15,944 nt of DNA. It comes from AM-0621 sp964573505. Its GTDB lineage: Bacteria; Planctomycetota; Planctomycetia; Planctomycetales; Planctomycetaceae. The stretch is from assembly GCA_964573505.1 (NCBI GenBank), contig CAZNMS010000173.1, positions 1-15,944 on the forward strand, written 5' to 3'. This document shows, in pieces, positions 1 to 7,464 of this stretch. Both the position numbers and the translations under genes were made by a program. The notes under the pieces were generated by a model. The model saw nothing but the letters and a program-made list of their open reading frames with translations. It did no database searches and was not told where the DNA came from. Each line of letters starts with the position of its first letter. Position 1 is the first letter of the stretch.

Positions 1-48
1 CGTACAGAAGGTCGCCGGTAACTTCTCATCTGCCGTTCGCCTTAGTTG

Positions 49-73
49 GTGAGTCAGCGATCGCTCGCCTCAC
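49..73. other. Dyad around GCGATCGC just past the moxR stop
   Basis: GTGAG (49-53) pairs with CTCAC (69-73) around a 10-bp perfect palindrome, AGCGATCGCT (56-65). It begins 11 bp beyond the stop codon of the minus-strand ATPase gene. It could be a 3'-end structure or a protein site, but there is no clear T-run, so an intrinsic terminator is not established. Confidence 0.3.
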
Positions 74-83
74 GATCCGGCGA

Positions 84-1268
84 TCACAATTGCGCCGCGA
101 GCGTCTCGTGAAACTCCTTCCAACTTTTGTCACTGAGGCCGCGTTTCTTCGCGACCAGAGTGTTGTATTCCTTCAACACGTTGAGATCGGCGGCGTCCTC
201 TTTGACGATCGAGCCGACCAAATTCCGCGCGACGTCACTCGGGGTAACTGCTCCGCTGCCGAAGAACTTCGCGTGCAACGCCGAGTCGAGCGCGACTCCA
301 ATCGCTTCTGCTGTCGACAACGTTGTTGAGGGCTGCTTGATGCTGACTCCCTCATTCGTCTTGCCTTGCCGGATCTCGCGAAACACCGTCGCGAGCATTT
401 GCAGAATCGGCGGATTGATCTTCACCGGCAGTTCGTACTGCGCCATGAGCTCGCTCGATCGCTGCTGCACGATTTCCACTTCCGTCTTCTGATCGCCGAC
501 GATCGGAATATGGATGTAATTAAAACGACGCTTCAGCGCAGCAGACAATTCGTTGACTCCTTGATCGCGCGAGTTCGCTGTCGCGATGACGTTGAAGCCG
601 GGCTTCGCCCAAATCATGTTCGCATCGGGCAGCTCGGGAACGGCGACGGCTTTGTCCGACAAGATCGACACTAACGAGTCTTGCACGTCGGGCACGCAAC
701 GAGTGATCTCTTCGAATCTCAGCAACGCTCCCGTGCGCATCGCGATCAGTGTCGGTGAGGGGATCATGTTCTGAGGCGTCGGGCCTTCCGCGATGATTCG
801 CGCGATGTTCCATGAGTATTTGATGTGCTCTTCGGTCGTGCCCGCCGTGCCTTGAATGGTCAGTGTCGACGTTCCACTGATCGCGGCAGCGAGATGCTCT
901 GACAGCCAACTTTTGCCCGTGCCGGGTTCTCCGACCAACAGCAGAGCGCGCTCGGAAGCGAGCGTCACAATGGCGCGTTCGACCAATGCGTCGTCACCGA
1001 AGAACTTGCGAGTGATCGGAACGTCGACCTGCTTACCGCCGATCTCTGCCGTGAGCGTCTTGCCGCCGACGACATACGTCAGCACGGAGCGGGGCGAGAG
1101 CTTCCATGAGCGAGGCTTCGCATCCCGATCGTTCTGAATGAGTGCCGCGAGCTGATCGGCATAGCGAACTTCAGCCGGAGCCCGGACTTGCTCCGTGCTC
1201 GCCGCCGTTGCGAGAGACGTCGTTGCGGAATTCGCCGTCGTCCCGGCAGCTGCTTGCTTCTTTGCCAT
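84..1268 (-). CDS. MoxR-type AAA+ ATPase
   Basis: A 394-residue cytoplasmic ATPase of the MoxR/AAA_5 class, which typically acts as a chaperone-like remodeller together with a von Willebrand A-domain protein. Visible motifs: Walker A GEPGTGKS (113-120), a Walker B-like strand LLRFEEITR (182-190) with tandem acidic residues, sensor-1-like ATANSRD (229-235) and the arginine-finger segment LKRRF (245-249). The first 30 residues are Ala/Thr-rich and poorly conserved-looking. The segment RSWKLSP (53-59) followed by VPITRKFFGDD (83-93) and the C-terminal half recall, from memory, the ATPases encoded beside SWIM zinc-finger, DUF5682 and VWA-domain proteins in actinomycetes; such partners would lie left of the window and are not seen. 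The ATG start is supported by GAAGGA six bases upstream. The gene is divergent from the pilus locus, across a gap of about 480 bp. Confidence 0.87.
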   Translation of the reverse strand: MAKKQAAAGTTANSATTSLATAASTEQVRAPAEVRYADQLAALIQNDRDAKPRSWKLSPRSVLTYVVGGKTLTAEIGGKQVDVPITRKFFGDDALVERAIVTLASERALLLVGEPGTGKSWLSEHLAAAISGTSTLTIQGTAGTTEEHIKYSWNIARIIAEGPTPQNMIPSPTLIAMRTGALLRFEEITRCVPDVQDSLVSILSDKAVAVPELPDANMIWAKPGFNVIATANSRDQGVNELSAALKRRFNYIHIPIVGDQKTEVEIVQQRSSELMAQYELPVKINPPILQMLATVFREIRQGKTNEGVSIKQPSTTLSTAEAIGVALDSALHAKFFGSGAVTPSDVARNLVGSIVKEDAADLNVLKEYNTLVAKKRGLSDKSWKEFHETLAAQL

Positions 1269-1274
1269 GAAGAG

Positions 1275-1280
1275 TCCTTC
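1275..1280 (-). promoter_or_regulatory. Ribosome binding site of the MoxR-type ATPase gene
   Basis: On the minus strand GAAGGA lies six bases before the ATG at 1268. It is one of the clearer Shine-Dalgarno sites in the window and fixes this start. Confidence 0.6.
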
Positions 1281-1750
1281 GTGAGTGCGACGCGATCATC
1301 GCGCATGAGATTGAGGATGTATTAAACGATACACAAAGCCGGCTCGCCGCCTTCAGCTACGGAACGGCACGACAGCCTCGGCATCATGTTCGGCTCTGAT
1401 TGAACCGGCGAGTGGCCGTAGAGCGGTCGGTTCGAACGGCATGAGTGAGTCCGGTTATGTCGATTCTGCGGGTAATGCCAATTGGATGCGGTTCGTAATG
1501 CGGGCAAGTGGTGAGTTTCGCAAGGCCGACCGTGACGACCATTCGGGGCGGGGAATAATTGCCGGGGAAATCTGCGCGGTTAGGTCGGCCTTAACGCCGC
1601 ACCTCCGGGGACGTGACCTAGAGTCAAAGAGTCATCCCGAACCCGTGCGCGAGCATTTCCGTAGCCCGGTTGGAATCGGAGCTGAAGTCGCAGGATGCGT
1701 CATGTCGTCCCTCGCACGGGGACAGTCTCTAAGAGCGAGCCTTCACAATC
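1281..1750. other. Divergent intergenic region, moxR / tadV
   Basis: About 470 bp with no convincing gene, although a 105-codon open frame crosses it by chance. It must hold the promoters of the minus-strand ATPase gene and of the pilus locus, but I see no -35/-10 pair good enough to call. Small structures: an inverted pair TGTAT-N6-ATACA (1318-1333), 50-65 bp upstream of the ATPase start and a candidate operator; a direct repeat GAGTCA-AA-GAGTCA (1621-1634); and GTAG followed by a weak dyad (1661-1679). None is assignable to a known regulator. Confidence 0.5.
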
Positions 1751-2356
1751 ATGCCTGAATTCAGTTTGCAGTTGTTGGTCTTTTTGACGTGCGTCGGCCT
1801 CTACACCGTCGCAGCCGCGATTTGGGACATCCGCATTAAGAAGATTCCCAACAAGCTGACGCTGCCCGTCTTCGGATTGGGTCTGCTGTATCAAGTGGCG
1901 TTCAATCAATGGGCCGGACTGCTTGATGGTCTTGCCGGTTTCGCAGTCGGCTTCGGCCTGCTGTTTGTGTTGTGGATGATCGGCTCCGGCGGCGGCGGTG
2001 ACGTCAAGCTGATGGGAGCATTGAGCGTATGGCTCGGCTTCAAGCTGACTCTGATTGTGCTCGTCGGCAGCGCGATGCTCTCGATGATGCTCTCACTGGC
2101 GATCATCACGCTCAGCTTTGCAACGCGGGGCAACAGCGCGACGAAGAAGAAGTACTTCGCGACATTGCAGGCGAAGGGTGAAGACGGAAAACGCGCCGCC
2201 GAAACCAAAGAGAGCCGCATGAAGCGTCGCCCATTGGGCTTTGCTGTCCCGGTCGCCTTAGCGACATGGGTCGTCGTGCTCTTCTATCTGCCCGATTGGC
2301 CGTTCGTGAAAACAGTCGATGCGACTGAGAAGCCGGCCGTTACCGATCTGAAATAG
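1751..2356 (+). CDS. tadV: Prepilin peptidase of the Tad pilus (A24 family)
   Basis: A 201-residue polytopic membrane aspartyl protease (TadV/CpaA) that removes the leader of Flp-type prepilins and TadE/TadG-like pseudopilins at the cytoplasmic face. Both family aspartates are visible: Asp26 in IWDIRIKKIPNKLT, matching the first catalytic Asp and its basic, Pro-Asn neighbourhood, and Asp84 in GSGGGGDVKLMGA, matching the GxGD motif. Hydrophobic segments lie at about 5-24, 36-50, 58-78, 92-123 and 163-180. A charged loop (about 126-162, rich in Lys and Glu) splits the C-terminal half and is longer than in minimal CpaA proteins. Unlike type IV PilD, there is no methyltransferase domain or zinc-binding cysteine pair. 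It is the first gene of the plus-strand pilus locus. The start has no strong Shine-Dalgarno sequence. Confidence 0.92.
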   Translation: MPEFSLQLLVFLTCVGLYTVAAAIWDIRIKKIPNKLTLPVFGLGLLYQVAFNQWAGLLDGLAGFAVGFGLLFVLWMIGSGGGGDVKLMGALSVWLGFKLTLIVLVGSAMLSMMLSLAIITLSFATRGNSATKKKYFATLQAKGEDGKRAAETKESRMKRRPLGFAVPVALATWVVVLFYLPDWPFVKTVDATEKPAVTDLK

Positions 2357-2423
2357 TTGTTACATCGCACGTCGCAAGACGAGTCACGGAGCGGCTCGGC
2401 AACGTCTCTCACTGTGACTGCAT

Positions 2424-2428
2424 AAGGT
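2424..2428 (+). promoter_or_regulatory. Ribosome binding site deciding the tadE start
   Basis: AAGGT lies eight bases before the ATG at 2437 but only two bases before the in-frame ATG at 2431. The spacing favours 2437 as the true start. Confidence 0.55.
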
Positions 2429-2436
2429 CAATGATC

Positions 2437-2865
2437 ATGCGTCGGACATCAGCCACTACTCAGCAGAATGAAGCGACGGCCTCGCCGAAACGGCGCGGGT
2501 TATTGAGCTTCGAACTCGTGCTGACTTTGCCCGTTTTGGGATTGGTGCTGTTCGGTCTCTTTGAGTTCTCGCTCTTGTTCTTCGCGCGCGGCGATATGGT
2601 CGAAGCGGCGCGGCGGGGTGTCAGAAAAGCGTCACTCCCCGGAGTGACATTCACTGACGTTGAAGCCGAAGTGCGGAACTCTTTGCCGGTCAATTTGCAG
2701 AACTCATTGCAGGTGCAAGTGCGCGGCGGTGAGTTCTCGGGCGACACTGTCTCGGTCGAAGTTTGGACCGACATGCATGCGGCTGCTCCCGATCTTCTGT
2801 GGCCGATTGGCATCACGTTGCAGGATCAGCAGCTCTATGCCGTCGCTCATATGGTCCGTGAATAA
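2437..2865 (+). CDS. tadE: TadE-like pseudopilin
   Basis: A 142-residue minor pilin (144 if the ATG at 2431 is used). The N terminus is a type IV prepilin signal: a polar basic leader ending KRRG (18-21), a likely cleavage site after Gly21, then LLSFE, which puts Glu at mature position +5 as in pilins and pseudopilins, followed by a hydrophobic helix to about residue 47. The motif GDMVEAARRGVRKAS just after the helix is typical of TadE proteins. It is the predicted substrate of the peptidase encoded 80 bp upstream. The C-terminal 90 residues form the periplasmic head. TadE proteins are needed for assembly of the Flp fibre, but their exact position is not settled. The family assignment is strong from the N-terminal architecture. 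Confidence 0.88.
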   Translation: MRRTSATTQQNEATASPKRRGLLSFELVLTLPVLGLVLFGLFEFSLLFFARGDMVEAARRGVRKASLPGVTFTDVEAEVRNSLPVNLQNSLQVQVRGGEFSGDTVSVEVWTDMHAAAPDLLWPIGITLQDQQLYAVAHMVRE

Positions 2866-2921
2866 ACTCTCCAGAATTCTCAGCACTGGCTGAAAATCTT
2901 GTCCCATATTGAAAGCAGATT

Positions 2922-2945
2922 GGCAGGTCGCGCATCGCGCCTGCC
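2922..2945 (+). other. GC-rich hairpin in the tadE-cpaB spacer
   Basis: GGCAGG (2922-2927) pairs with CCTGCC (2940-2945), and CGCG (2929-2932) with CGCG (2936-2939), over a CAT loop: ten base pairs with a single bulged T. It lies 57 bp after the tadE stop. There is no following T-run, so it may be an RNA-stabilising 3' structure or pause site rather than a terminator. The remaining 2866-3105 holds no gene; a smaller dyad, GTTCG-AC-CGAAC, occurs near 3006. Confidence 0.45.
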
Positions 2946-3105
2946 TCGCGGATTGATGGCTCATGAGCCCGAGCATGAATCGCTCGTCGCAACATTCACA
3001 AAGCTGTTCGACCGAACGGTTGAATGAATCGACAAGCGGCTCAGTCAAGCATCGAAGCTCGTGATCTCATTAGCGGCCGCGCACTGTCAGCGTGACGGCG
3101 TCTTT

Positions 3106-3111
3106 AAGGAG
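3106..3111 (+). promoter_or_regulatory. Ribosome binding site of cpaB (GTG start)
   Basis: AAGGAG, a near-ideal Shine-Dalgarno sequence, lies eight bases before the GTG at 3120. No ATG near the true N terminus competes with it, so this site establishes the GTG start. Confidence 0.75.
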
Positions 3112-3119
3112 CGGAAGCG

Positions 3120-4376
3120 GTGAAGAACCTAACCCCAGCCAAAATGATTCTGCTGGTTGTGCTCGCGTTCGGCGGCATGATCGGACTGTTTGTTGTGAAG
3201 CGATTGATGGCCGTTGAGCCTCCGCCAAAGAAGGCTTTGACCCGCACAGTCCCACTGGCTCTTGCGGACCTCAAACCGGGGCAGCTCATCACTGACAAGC
3301 ACATCGGAATGGGGCCTTGGCCCGCTGACGATGTGAAGGGAGACATGCTCCTTTCATCCGCTGCTCCCGTCGGACGTATCGTCAAAGAAGCGATCAAGGC
3401 GGCGACACCGTTTCACGGAAAGGCGCTGTACTCGCACGGTGAGAAGCCGCCGTTGTCTGTCAGCAGTGGCTATCAAGCCGTGACGCTGAAGGTCACTGAT
3501 AACACTCAGATCCTGAGCGGACTGATCAAGGCCGGCGATCACGTCGACATCAAGTTCACGCTGAAAGAAGCGCAGATGCGGGACGATCCCCGCATTCAAA
3601 AGCTCGGCGGTCTGACGATGACGTTGCTCAAAGGCGTGCAAGTGCTCGCGATCAACACCGACTTCTTGAATGCCACTCTGCAACCGTCAGCAAACTCGAT
3701 CACGCTCGAAGTGCATGAGGCTGATGCCAACTTGCTGTTGTTGGCGATGGCAAAGGGCGATCTGACTTTCACCTTCACTGAGAAACGCAACGAATCGGGC
3801 CGCTCGGCCATCGCGTTGAAAGACAGCGATCGAGCAACGCTCGAAGAGTTGCTCGGACTCGATCCGTTGCCGGAACCGCCGAGCCCGAAGCAAGTCGAGC
3901 CGCCGCAAGTCACCGACGTCTATCGAGGCAGCGGTCGCAACACTCTCTACTTCCGCGACAACTATCCGGCACCGGGACCGTATCCGTCAGGCTATGGCTT
4001 GCACGGTTACCCGATGCAGTACAACGGCCCCGGTTCGAATCAATGGCAAGGCGGTCGGTACAACAACGGAAACAACAGCAATCCTTACTGGGGAACGGGC
4101 GGCGGTTTGAACGACTTCAATCCGAACGCGCCGTATGGCTACGGCCCCGCAGGAGCGAACTCAGCACCTCGCGGAGTTCCGAGCACGATGTCTGCTCCCG
4201 GTAACTACGCACCGAACAATGGCAACTACGGTCCCGGTTACGATCCGGGATATGGCCCCGGCTACGGTGCTCCGGGTTACGGCCCGCCGGGCAACTGGAA
4301 TCCGGGTGTAACAAATCCGTCATATGGTCCGATGCGAGATCAAGTCTCGTCAACCGGAGCGGGACGACGGCGATAA
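3120..4376 (+). CDS. cpaB: CpaB/RcpC pilus assembly protein with a Gly/Tyr/Pro-rich tail
   Basis: A 418-residue, membrane-anchored periplasmic protein. In Tad systems CpaB/RcpC works with the outer-membrane secretin. An N-terminal transmembrane helix spans about residues 8-29. A SAF-like domain covers about 42-105 (ADLKPGQLITDKHIGMGPWP). The RcpC/CpaB core covers about 115-225, with SGYQAVTLKV and the strongly typical GLIKAGDHVDIKFTL. After a Pro/Glu linker (about 245-265) comes an unusual tail of about 150 residues rich in Gly, Tyr, Pro and Asn, including clustered GYGPGYG-type units at about 370-391, ending in a basic GRRR. Ordinary CpaB proteins are about 250-320 residues long, so the tail is the extra part. 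The partner secretin is not in this window. The tail keeps normal codon use and is not a frameshift product. Confidence 0.9.
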   Translation: MKNLTPAKMILLVVLAFGGMIGLFVVKRLMAVEPPPKKALTRTVPLALADLKPGQLITDKHIGMGPWPADDVKGDMLLSSAAPVGRIVKEAIKAATPFHGKALYSHGEKPPLSVSSGYQAVTLKVTDNTQILSGLIKAGDHVDIKFTLKEAQMRDDPRIQKLGGLTMTLLKGVQVLAINTDFLNATLQPSANSITLEVHEADANLLLLAMAKGDLTFTFTEKRNESGRSAIALKDSDRATLEELLGLDPLPEPPSPKQVEPPQVTDVYRGSGRNTLYFRDNYPAPGPYPSGYGLHGYPMQYNGPGSNQWQGGRYNNGNNSNPYWGTGGGLNDFNPNAPYGYGPAGANSAPRGVPSTMSAPGNYAPNNGNYGPGYDPGYGPGYGAPGYGPPGNWNPGVTNPSYGPMRDQVSSTGAGRRR

Positions 4377-4428
4377 TCGCAACGGTCATTGGGACTGACG
4401 TCGTCACTTCAGCGGGCATGCGTATCTC

Positions 4429-4493
4429 GTAGCCGAAGTCGTGAGACTTCGGACGCAGTCACAGCGGCCCCGAAATCTGACGATTTCGGCTAC
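4429..4493 (+). repeat. REPIN-like element, copy 1 (inverted pair of REP units)
   Basis: Two REP-like units face each other. The left unit is GTAG (4429-4432) plus an 8-bp hairpin, CCGAAGTC (4433-4440) / GACTTCGG (4445-4452), with loop GTGA. The right unit is CCGAAATC (4470-4477) / GATTTCGG (4482-4489) plus CTAC (4490-4493), with loop TGAC. A 17-bp spacer separates them. The 5' GTAG tetranucleotide before a hairpin is the established signature of REP sequences handled by RAYT/TnpA-REP enzymes of the IS200/IS605 clan. It matches the element at 6009-6073 at 60 of 65 positions. It lies in the cpaB 3' region, ahead of the terminator. Confidence 0.75.
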
Positions 4494-4540
4494 GAGCGAC
4501 CGCGTCCCCGCCGCGTTCGGCACGCACGATTTCAACTCAG

Positions 4541-4578
4541 CAAAGCGACTCGGCCTTCCGAGTCGCTTTGTTCGTTTT
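4541..4578 (+). terminator. Intrinsic terminator after cpaB
   Basis: A perfect 13-bp stem, CAAAGCGACTCGG (4541-4553) / CCGAGTCGCTTTG (4558-4570), with loop CCTT, followed by a T-rich run (TTCGTTTT). It should end transcription from the upstream pilus genes before the tadG-like gene. The spacer around it (4377-4733) contains the REPIN-like element and no gene that I can support. Confidence 0.85.
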
Positions 4579-4733
4579 ATGACGATCAAACAGCCGGCGC
4601 TGTTGGCAGTTGGTAGGGATTTGCCACAAGCGAGCCGCAAACCCGATCTATGTTTTGGATGAGGCACTCCGCGCTCATTCGAGACGATGCGCGAAGTTTG
4701 CCCCGACTTCGTAATCCGTCACGGACTTTTGTC

Positions 4734-5990
4734 ATGCTCGCACGACGTCACTCTCTCACTCGCGACTCGCGTTCGCCCAATCGTCGAGGCACCTTTGCCC
4801 CGGCGGCGATTGTGGCACTCGTCGTCGTTGTGTCGGGCGTTGCACTGGTGCTCGACAAGTTGTGGCTCGATGCCGCACAGCTCGAACTCAACACCGCTGT
4901 CGAAGCCGCCGCACTCAGTTCGGGACGAGCACTCGCTTCCGATGACCTCTTGCGGGTGCGGTCCAATTCGCAGCTTCGCTTAGAGCAAGCTCGTTTCGCA
5001 GCGACCGAACTCGCGGCCAAAAATCGAATCGGCGGCGAACCTGTGCAGCTTGATCCGTCACCCGACGGCAGCATTCGCTTCGGCAAGCTCATCTTTAATC
5101 CCGAGCTGCAAGAGACCGTCTTCATTGAGACCGCCGAGAATCCGACAAGCGTCGTTGTGATGGCCGAGCGGTCTTACTCACAAAGCAATCCCGTCGCGTT
5201 GTTCTGGCAGGGCATTGCCGGAATCACTCACGGCAACGTTTTCGCTCGAACAGAAGCAACGGTCGACAATCACGTTGTCGCGTTGCGGGCTCTGAATGGA
5301 ATTCCGATTCCAGTGCTGCCACTGGCGATCTTGAAGCAACCGCTCAATGAGCAGCAGCAATACGAACTTCGTCAGCAGCAGCGCTACCGCCGCAATGACG
5401 AACAGCCGCTCGAAGATTGGGAGACTCAGATTGAGCAACGCAGCGGGCGAGACTTGCTCGCACTCGATCCGACTTCGCATCGCGTTATGGAGACTGCCGA
5501 CGGTCTCTCAGAGATCACTCTTCGCACGATGGGACGCGACGCCGATCCCTCGAACGTCAATGCGTACTTTTTCTTACTCGATCCGCAGACAACGCAGAGC
5601 GAGTTCTATCAGCACGTTCAACGCGGTTGGGGGCAGAGCGACTTTAAGTCGTCGATCACTCCCGAACTGCGGCTTGATCGAGGTGCTCTCGCGTTTCAAA
5701 CGCTCGATGTCACCGGCGGTGACTTCGAGCGGTTCCTGCTTCCGCATGTTGGAGAGTGCCGCATCGTGTTCCTCTACGAGCAATGTGAGTCCGGCAAGTT
5801 GAAGTGCTCGGGAGTCGTCGCCGGTCGAATCATGACCGTGAAAAACTCCGACAACGGCGGCGTGCAAATGGTGTTTCAACCGGGCGTGCTGACAACTCGC
5901 ACCGCCGTCTTAGTGAATGAAGGTCAGACAACAGTCGCCGCTCCGGCGCCTGCGAATAAGTACGTCTTCAAGCTGCAGCTCACGTTCTGA
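4734..5990 (+). CDS. tadG: TadG-like pilus assembly protein
   Basis: A 418-residue, single-pass membrane protein. The N terminus is TadG-like: a basic leader ending NRRG (16-19), a transmembrane helix at about 20-41, then QLELNTAVEAAALSSGRAL (49-67), resembling the conserved helix after the membrane anchor in TadG proteins. The rest is a predicted periplasmic region with a Gln/Arg-rich stretch near 210-225 and two cysteines close together near 351-358 (CESGKLKC). I see no VWA-domain metal motif of the sort found in long TadG proteins, so only the N-terminal part supports the name. An in-frame ATG at 4650 would add 28 residues. I prefer 4734 because it gives a leader of normal length; neither start has a Shine-Dalgarno sequence. 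It is cut off from cpaB by a terminator and is flanked on both sides by REPIN-like elements in the same orientation. Confidence 0.68.
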   Translation: MLARRHSLTRDSRSPNRRGTFAPAAIVALVVVVSGVALVLDKLWLDAAQLELNTAVEAAALSSGRALASDDLLRVRSNSQLRLEQARFAATELAAKNRIGGEPVQLDPSPDGSIRFGKLIFNPELQETVFIETAENPTSVVVMAERSYSQSNPVALFWQGIAGITHGNVFARTEATVDNHVVALRALNGIPIPVLPLAILKQPLNEQQQYELRQQQRYRRNDEQPLEDWETQIEQRSGRDLLALDPTSHRVMETADGLSEITLRTMGRDADPSNVNAYFFLLDPQTTQSEFYQHVQRGWGQSDFKSSITPELRLDRGALAFQTLDVTGGDFERFLLPHVGECRIVFLYEQCESGKLKCSGVVAGRIMTVKNSDNGGVQMVFQPGVLTTRTAVLVNEGQTTVAAPAPANKYVFKLQLTF

Positions 5991-6008
5991 TGAGCGGCAT
6001 GCAACTGC

Positions 6009-6073
6009 GTAGCCGAAATCGTGAGATTTCGGACGCATTCACTGCAGCCCCGAAATCTGACGATTTCGGCTAC
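6009..6073 (+). repeat. REPIN-like element, copy 2
   Basis: The left unit is GTAG (6009-6012) plus CCGAAATC (6013-6020) / GATTTCGG (6025-6032), loop GTGA. The right unit is CCGAAATC (6050-6057) / GATTTCGG (6062-6069), loop TGAC, then CTAC (6070-6073). The 17-bp spacer has the same length as in copy 1. Two of the five differences between the copies fall on opposite strands of the left stem and preserve pairing (A-T here, G-C in copy 1). It starts 18 bp after the tadG-like stop codon, and weak similarity between the copies continues upstream of the GTAG (both have AGCGG then CATGC). Confidence 0.78.
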
Positions 6074-6127
6074 TGCCGATCGCAAGCAATAAAAATTACC
6101 CCGCGCAACCTTTAAGCGAGCTAACTC

Positions 6128-7462
6128 ATGATCGCTCCCGAAAGCCCCGTGATGTCTGCCGGCGATGCTCGGCAACAGTTTCAACGGCTCAAGACTCAAC
6201 TGCACCGTCGCATGATTGATGCGATCGACCTGTCAAAGGCCGGCAAGGTGCCCGAGGCCGAGCTGCGTCAGCAGTTGCGGTCGCTGGCGTCGCATCTGTG
6301 TTCGATGGATGAAGTCGCGCTGCCCGGTGAGCACCGCGAGCTGATGGTCAAAGAGATCATGGACGAGATCTACGGCTTCGGGCCGCTCGAACCATTGATG
6401 AATGACCCGTCGGTTTCGGACGTGCTCGTCAACGGGCCCGATCGAGTGTTCGTCGAACGCGACGGTCTCTTGCAGCCGACCAACATCCGGTTTGCGGACG
6501 ACGCGCACTTGATGCGGCTCATTCACCGACTCGTCGGCCGTGCCGGTCGTCGTATCGACGAAGTTTCGCCGATGGTCGACGCGAAGCTGCCGGACGGTTC
6601 GCGATTGAATGCCGTCATCCCGCCGATCGCTCTGCGAGGACCGACGGTTTCCATTCGTCGATTCCGTTCGCGAGCCCTCTTATTTGAGGACATGGTTGCG
6701 CTCGGCACGATGGCACCGGAAATGGCGGACTTCCTCGTGATGGCCGTGCGCGGTCGCCTCAACATGGTGATCTCGGGCGGTACAGGCGGCGGAAAGACGA
6801 CGATGCTCAACAACTTGAGCCGCTTCATTCCGGTGACCGAACGCGTCGTGACGATCGAGCAAACGGCGGAACTTCAATTACAGCAGCCCGACGTTGTGTC
6901 GCTCGAAATGCGACCGGCCAACGTTGAAGGTCAGGGCGAAATCTCGCAGCGCGAACTGCTGAAGAACTCACTGCGAATGCGACCCGATCGCATCATCGTC
7001 GGCGAAGCACGCGGCGGCGAAGTGCTCGAAATGTTGCAGGCCATGAATACGGGTCACGATGGCTCGATGAGCACGCTGCACTCGAACGATACCCGCGACG
7101 CGCTCGACCGACTGGAAATGATGATCGCGCTTTCGGGCGTCGATCTGCCGACTCAGGTGTCGCGTCAATACATCGCCTCGGCGGTGCAATTACTCGTACA
7201 CATGACCCGCCTCAGCACGGGCGAGCGAAAAGTGACTCGTATCACCGAACTGTGTGGCTGCCGAAACGGGCTCTACATCACGGAAGACATTTTCGTGTAC
7301 CGCATGACCGGCATCGGCACTGACGGCCGTGCTCAAGGATCGTTCTTCGCGACCGGACACGAACCGACGGTGCTAAAGCGACTCGCCGCCGCCGGCTTCG
7401 ACCTGCCGCCGAATATGTTTGACGCGCGAGAACTTCCGAGCCGCGTGTATCAGCCAAAGTAG
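6128..7462 (+). CDS. cpaF: CpaF/TadA secretion ATPase of the Tad pilus
   Basis: A 444-residue hexameric ATPase that powers Flp pilus assembly at the cytoplasmic face of the inner membrane. It is a full-length type II/IV secretion (VirB11-like) ATPase. The N-terminal domain spans about 15-185 and includes YGFGPLEPLMNDPSVSDVLVNG (82-103), a CpaF hallmark. Walker A is GGTGGGKT (217-224). The acidic segment VVTIEQTAELQL is at 240-251, the Walker B-like strand RIIVGEARGGE at 288-298, and the His box STLHSNDTRDALDRLE at 315-330. The C-terminal end has the usual gene-specific tail. It should contact TadB and TadC, encoded immediately downstream. An in-frame ATG nine codons in is an alternative start; upstream Shine-Dalgarno pairing is weak. 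The stop codon is only two bases from a heptamer-array repeat. Confidence 0.97.
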   Translation: MIAPESPVMSAGDARQQFQRLKTQLHRRMIDAIDLSKAGKVPEAELRQQLRSLASHLCSMDEVALPGEHRELMVKEIMDEIYGFGPLEPLMNDPSVSDVLVNGPDRVFVERDGLLQPTNIRFADDAHLMRLIHRLVGRAGRRIDEVSPMVDAKLPDGSRLNAVIPPIALRGPTVSIRRFRSRALLFEDMVALGTMAPEMADFLVMAVRGRLNMVISGGTGGGKTTMLNNLSRFIPVTERVVTIEQTAELQLQQPDVVSLEMRPANVEGQGEISQRELLKNSLRMRPDRIIVGEARGGEVLEMLQAMNTGHDGSMSTLHSNDTRDALDRLEMMIALSGVDLPTQVSRQYIASAVQLLVHMTRLSTGERKVTRITELCGCRNGLYITEDIFVYRMTGIGTDGRAQGSFFATGHEPTVLKRLAAAGFDLPPNMFDARELPSRVYQPK

Positions 7463-7464
7463 TC

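Noticed and set aside
1661..1679. GTAG followed by the weak dyad CCGGTT-GG-AATCGG upstream of tadV.
   Set aside because: The stem is imperfect and unrelated in sequence to the REP units at 4429 and 6009; a chance match is likely.
1441..1758. A 105-codon plus-strand open frame before tadV, considered as a possible Flp pilin gene.
   Set aside because: It has no hydrophobic pilin helix or cleavage motif, is rich in Arg and Ser, and overlaps the tadV start.
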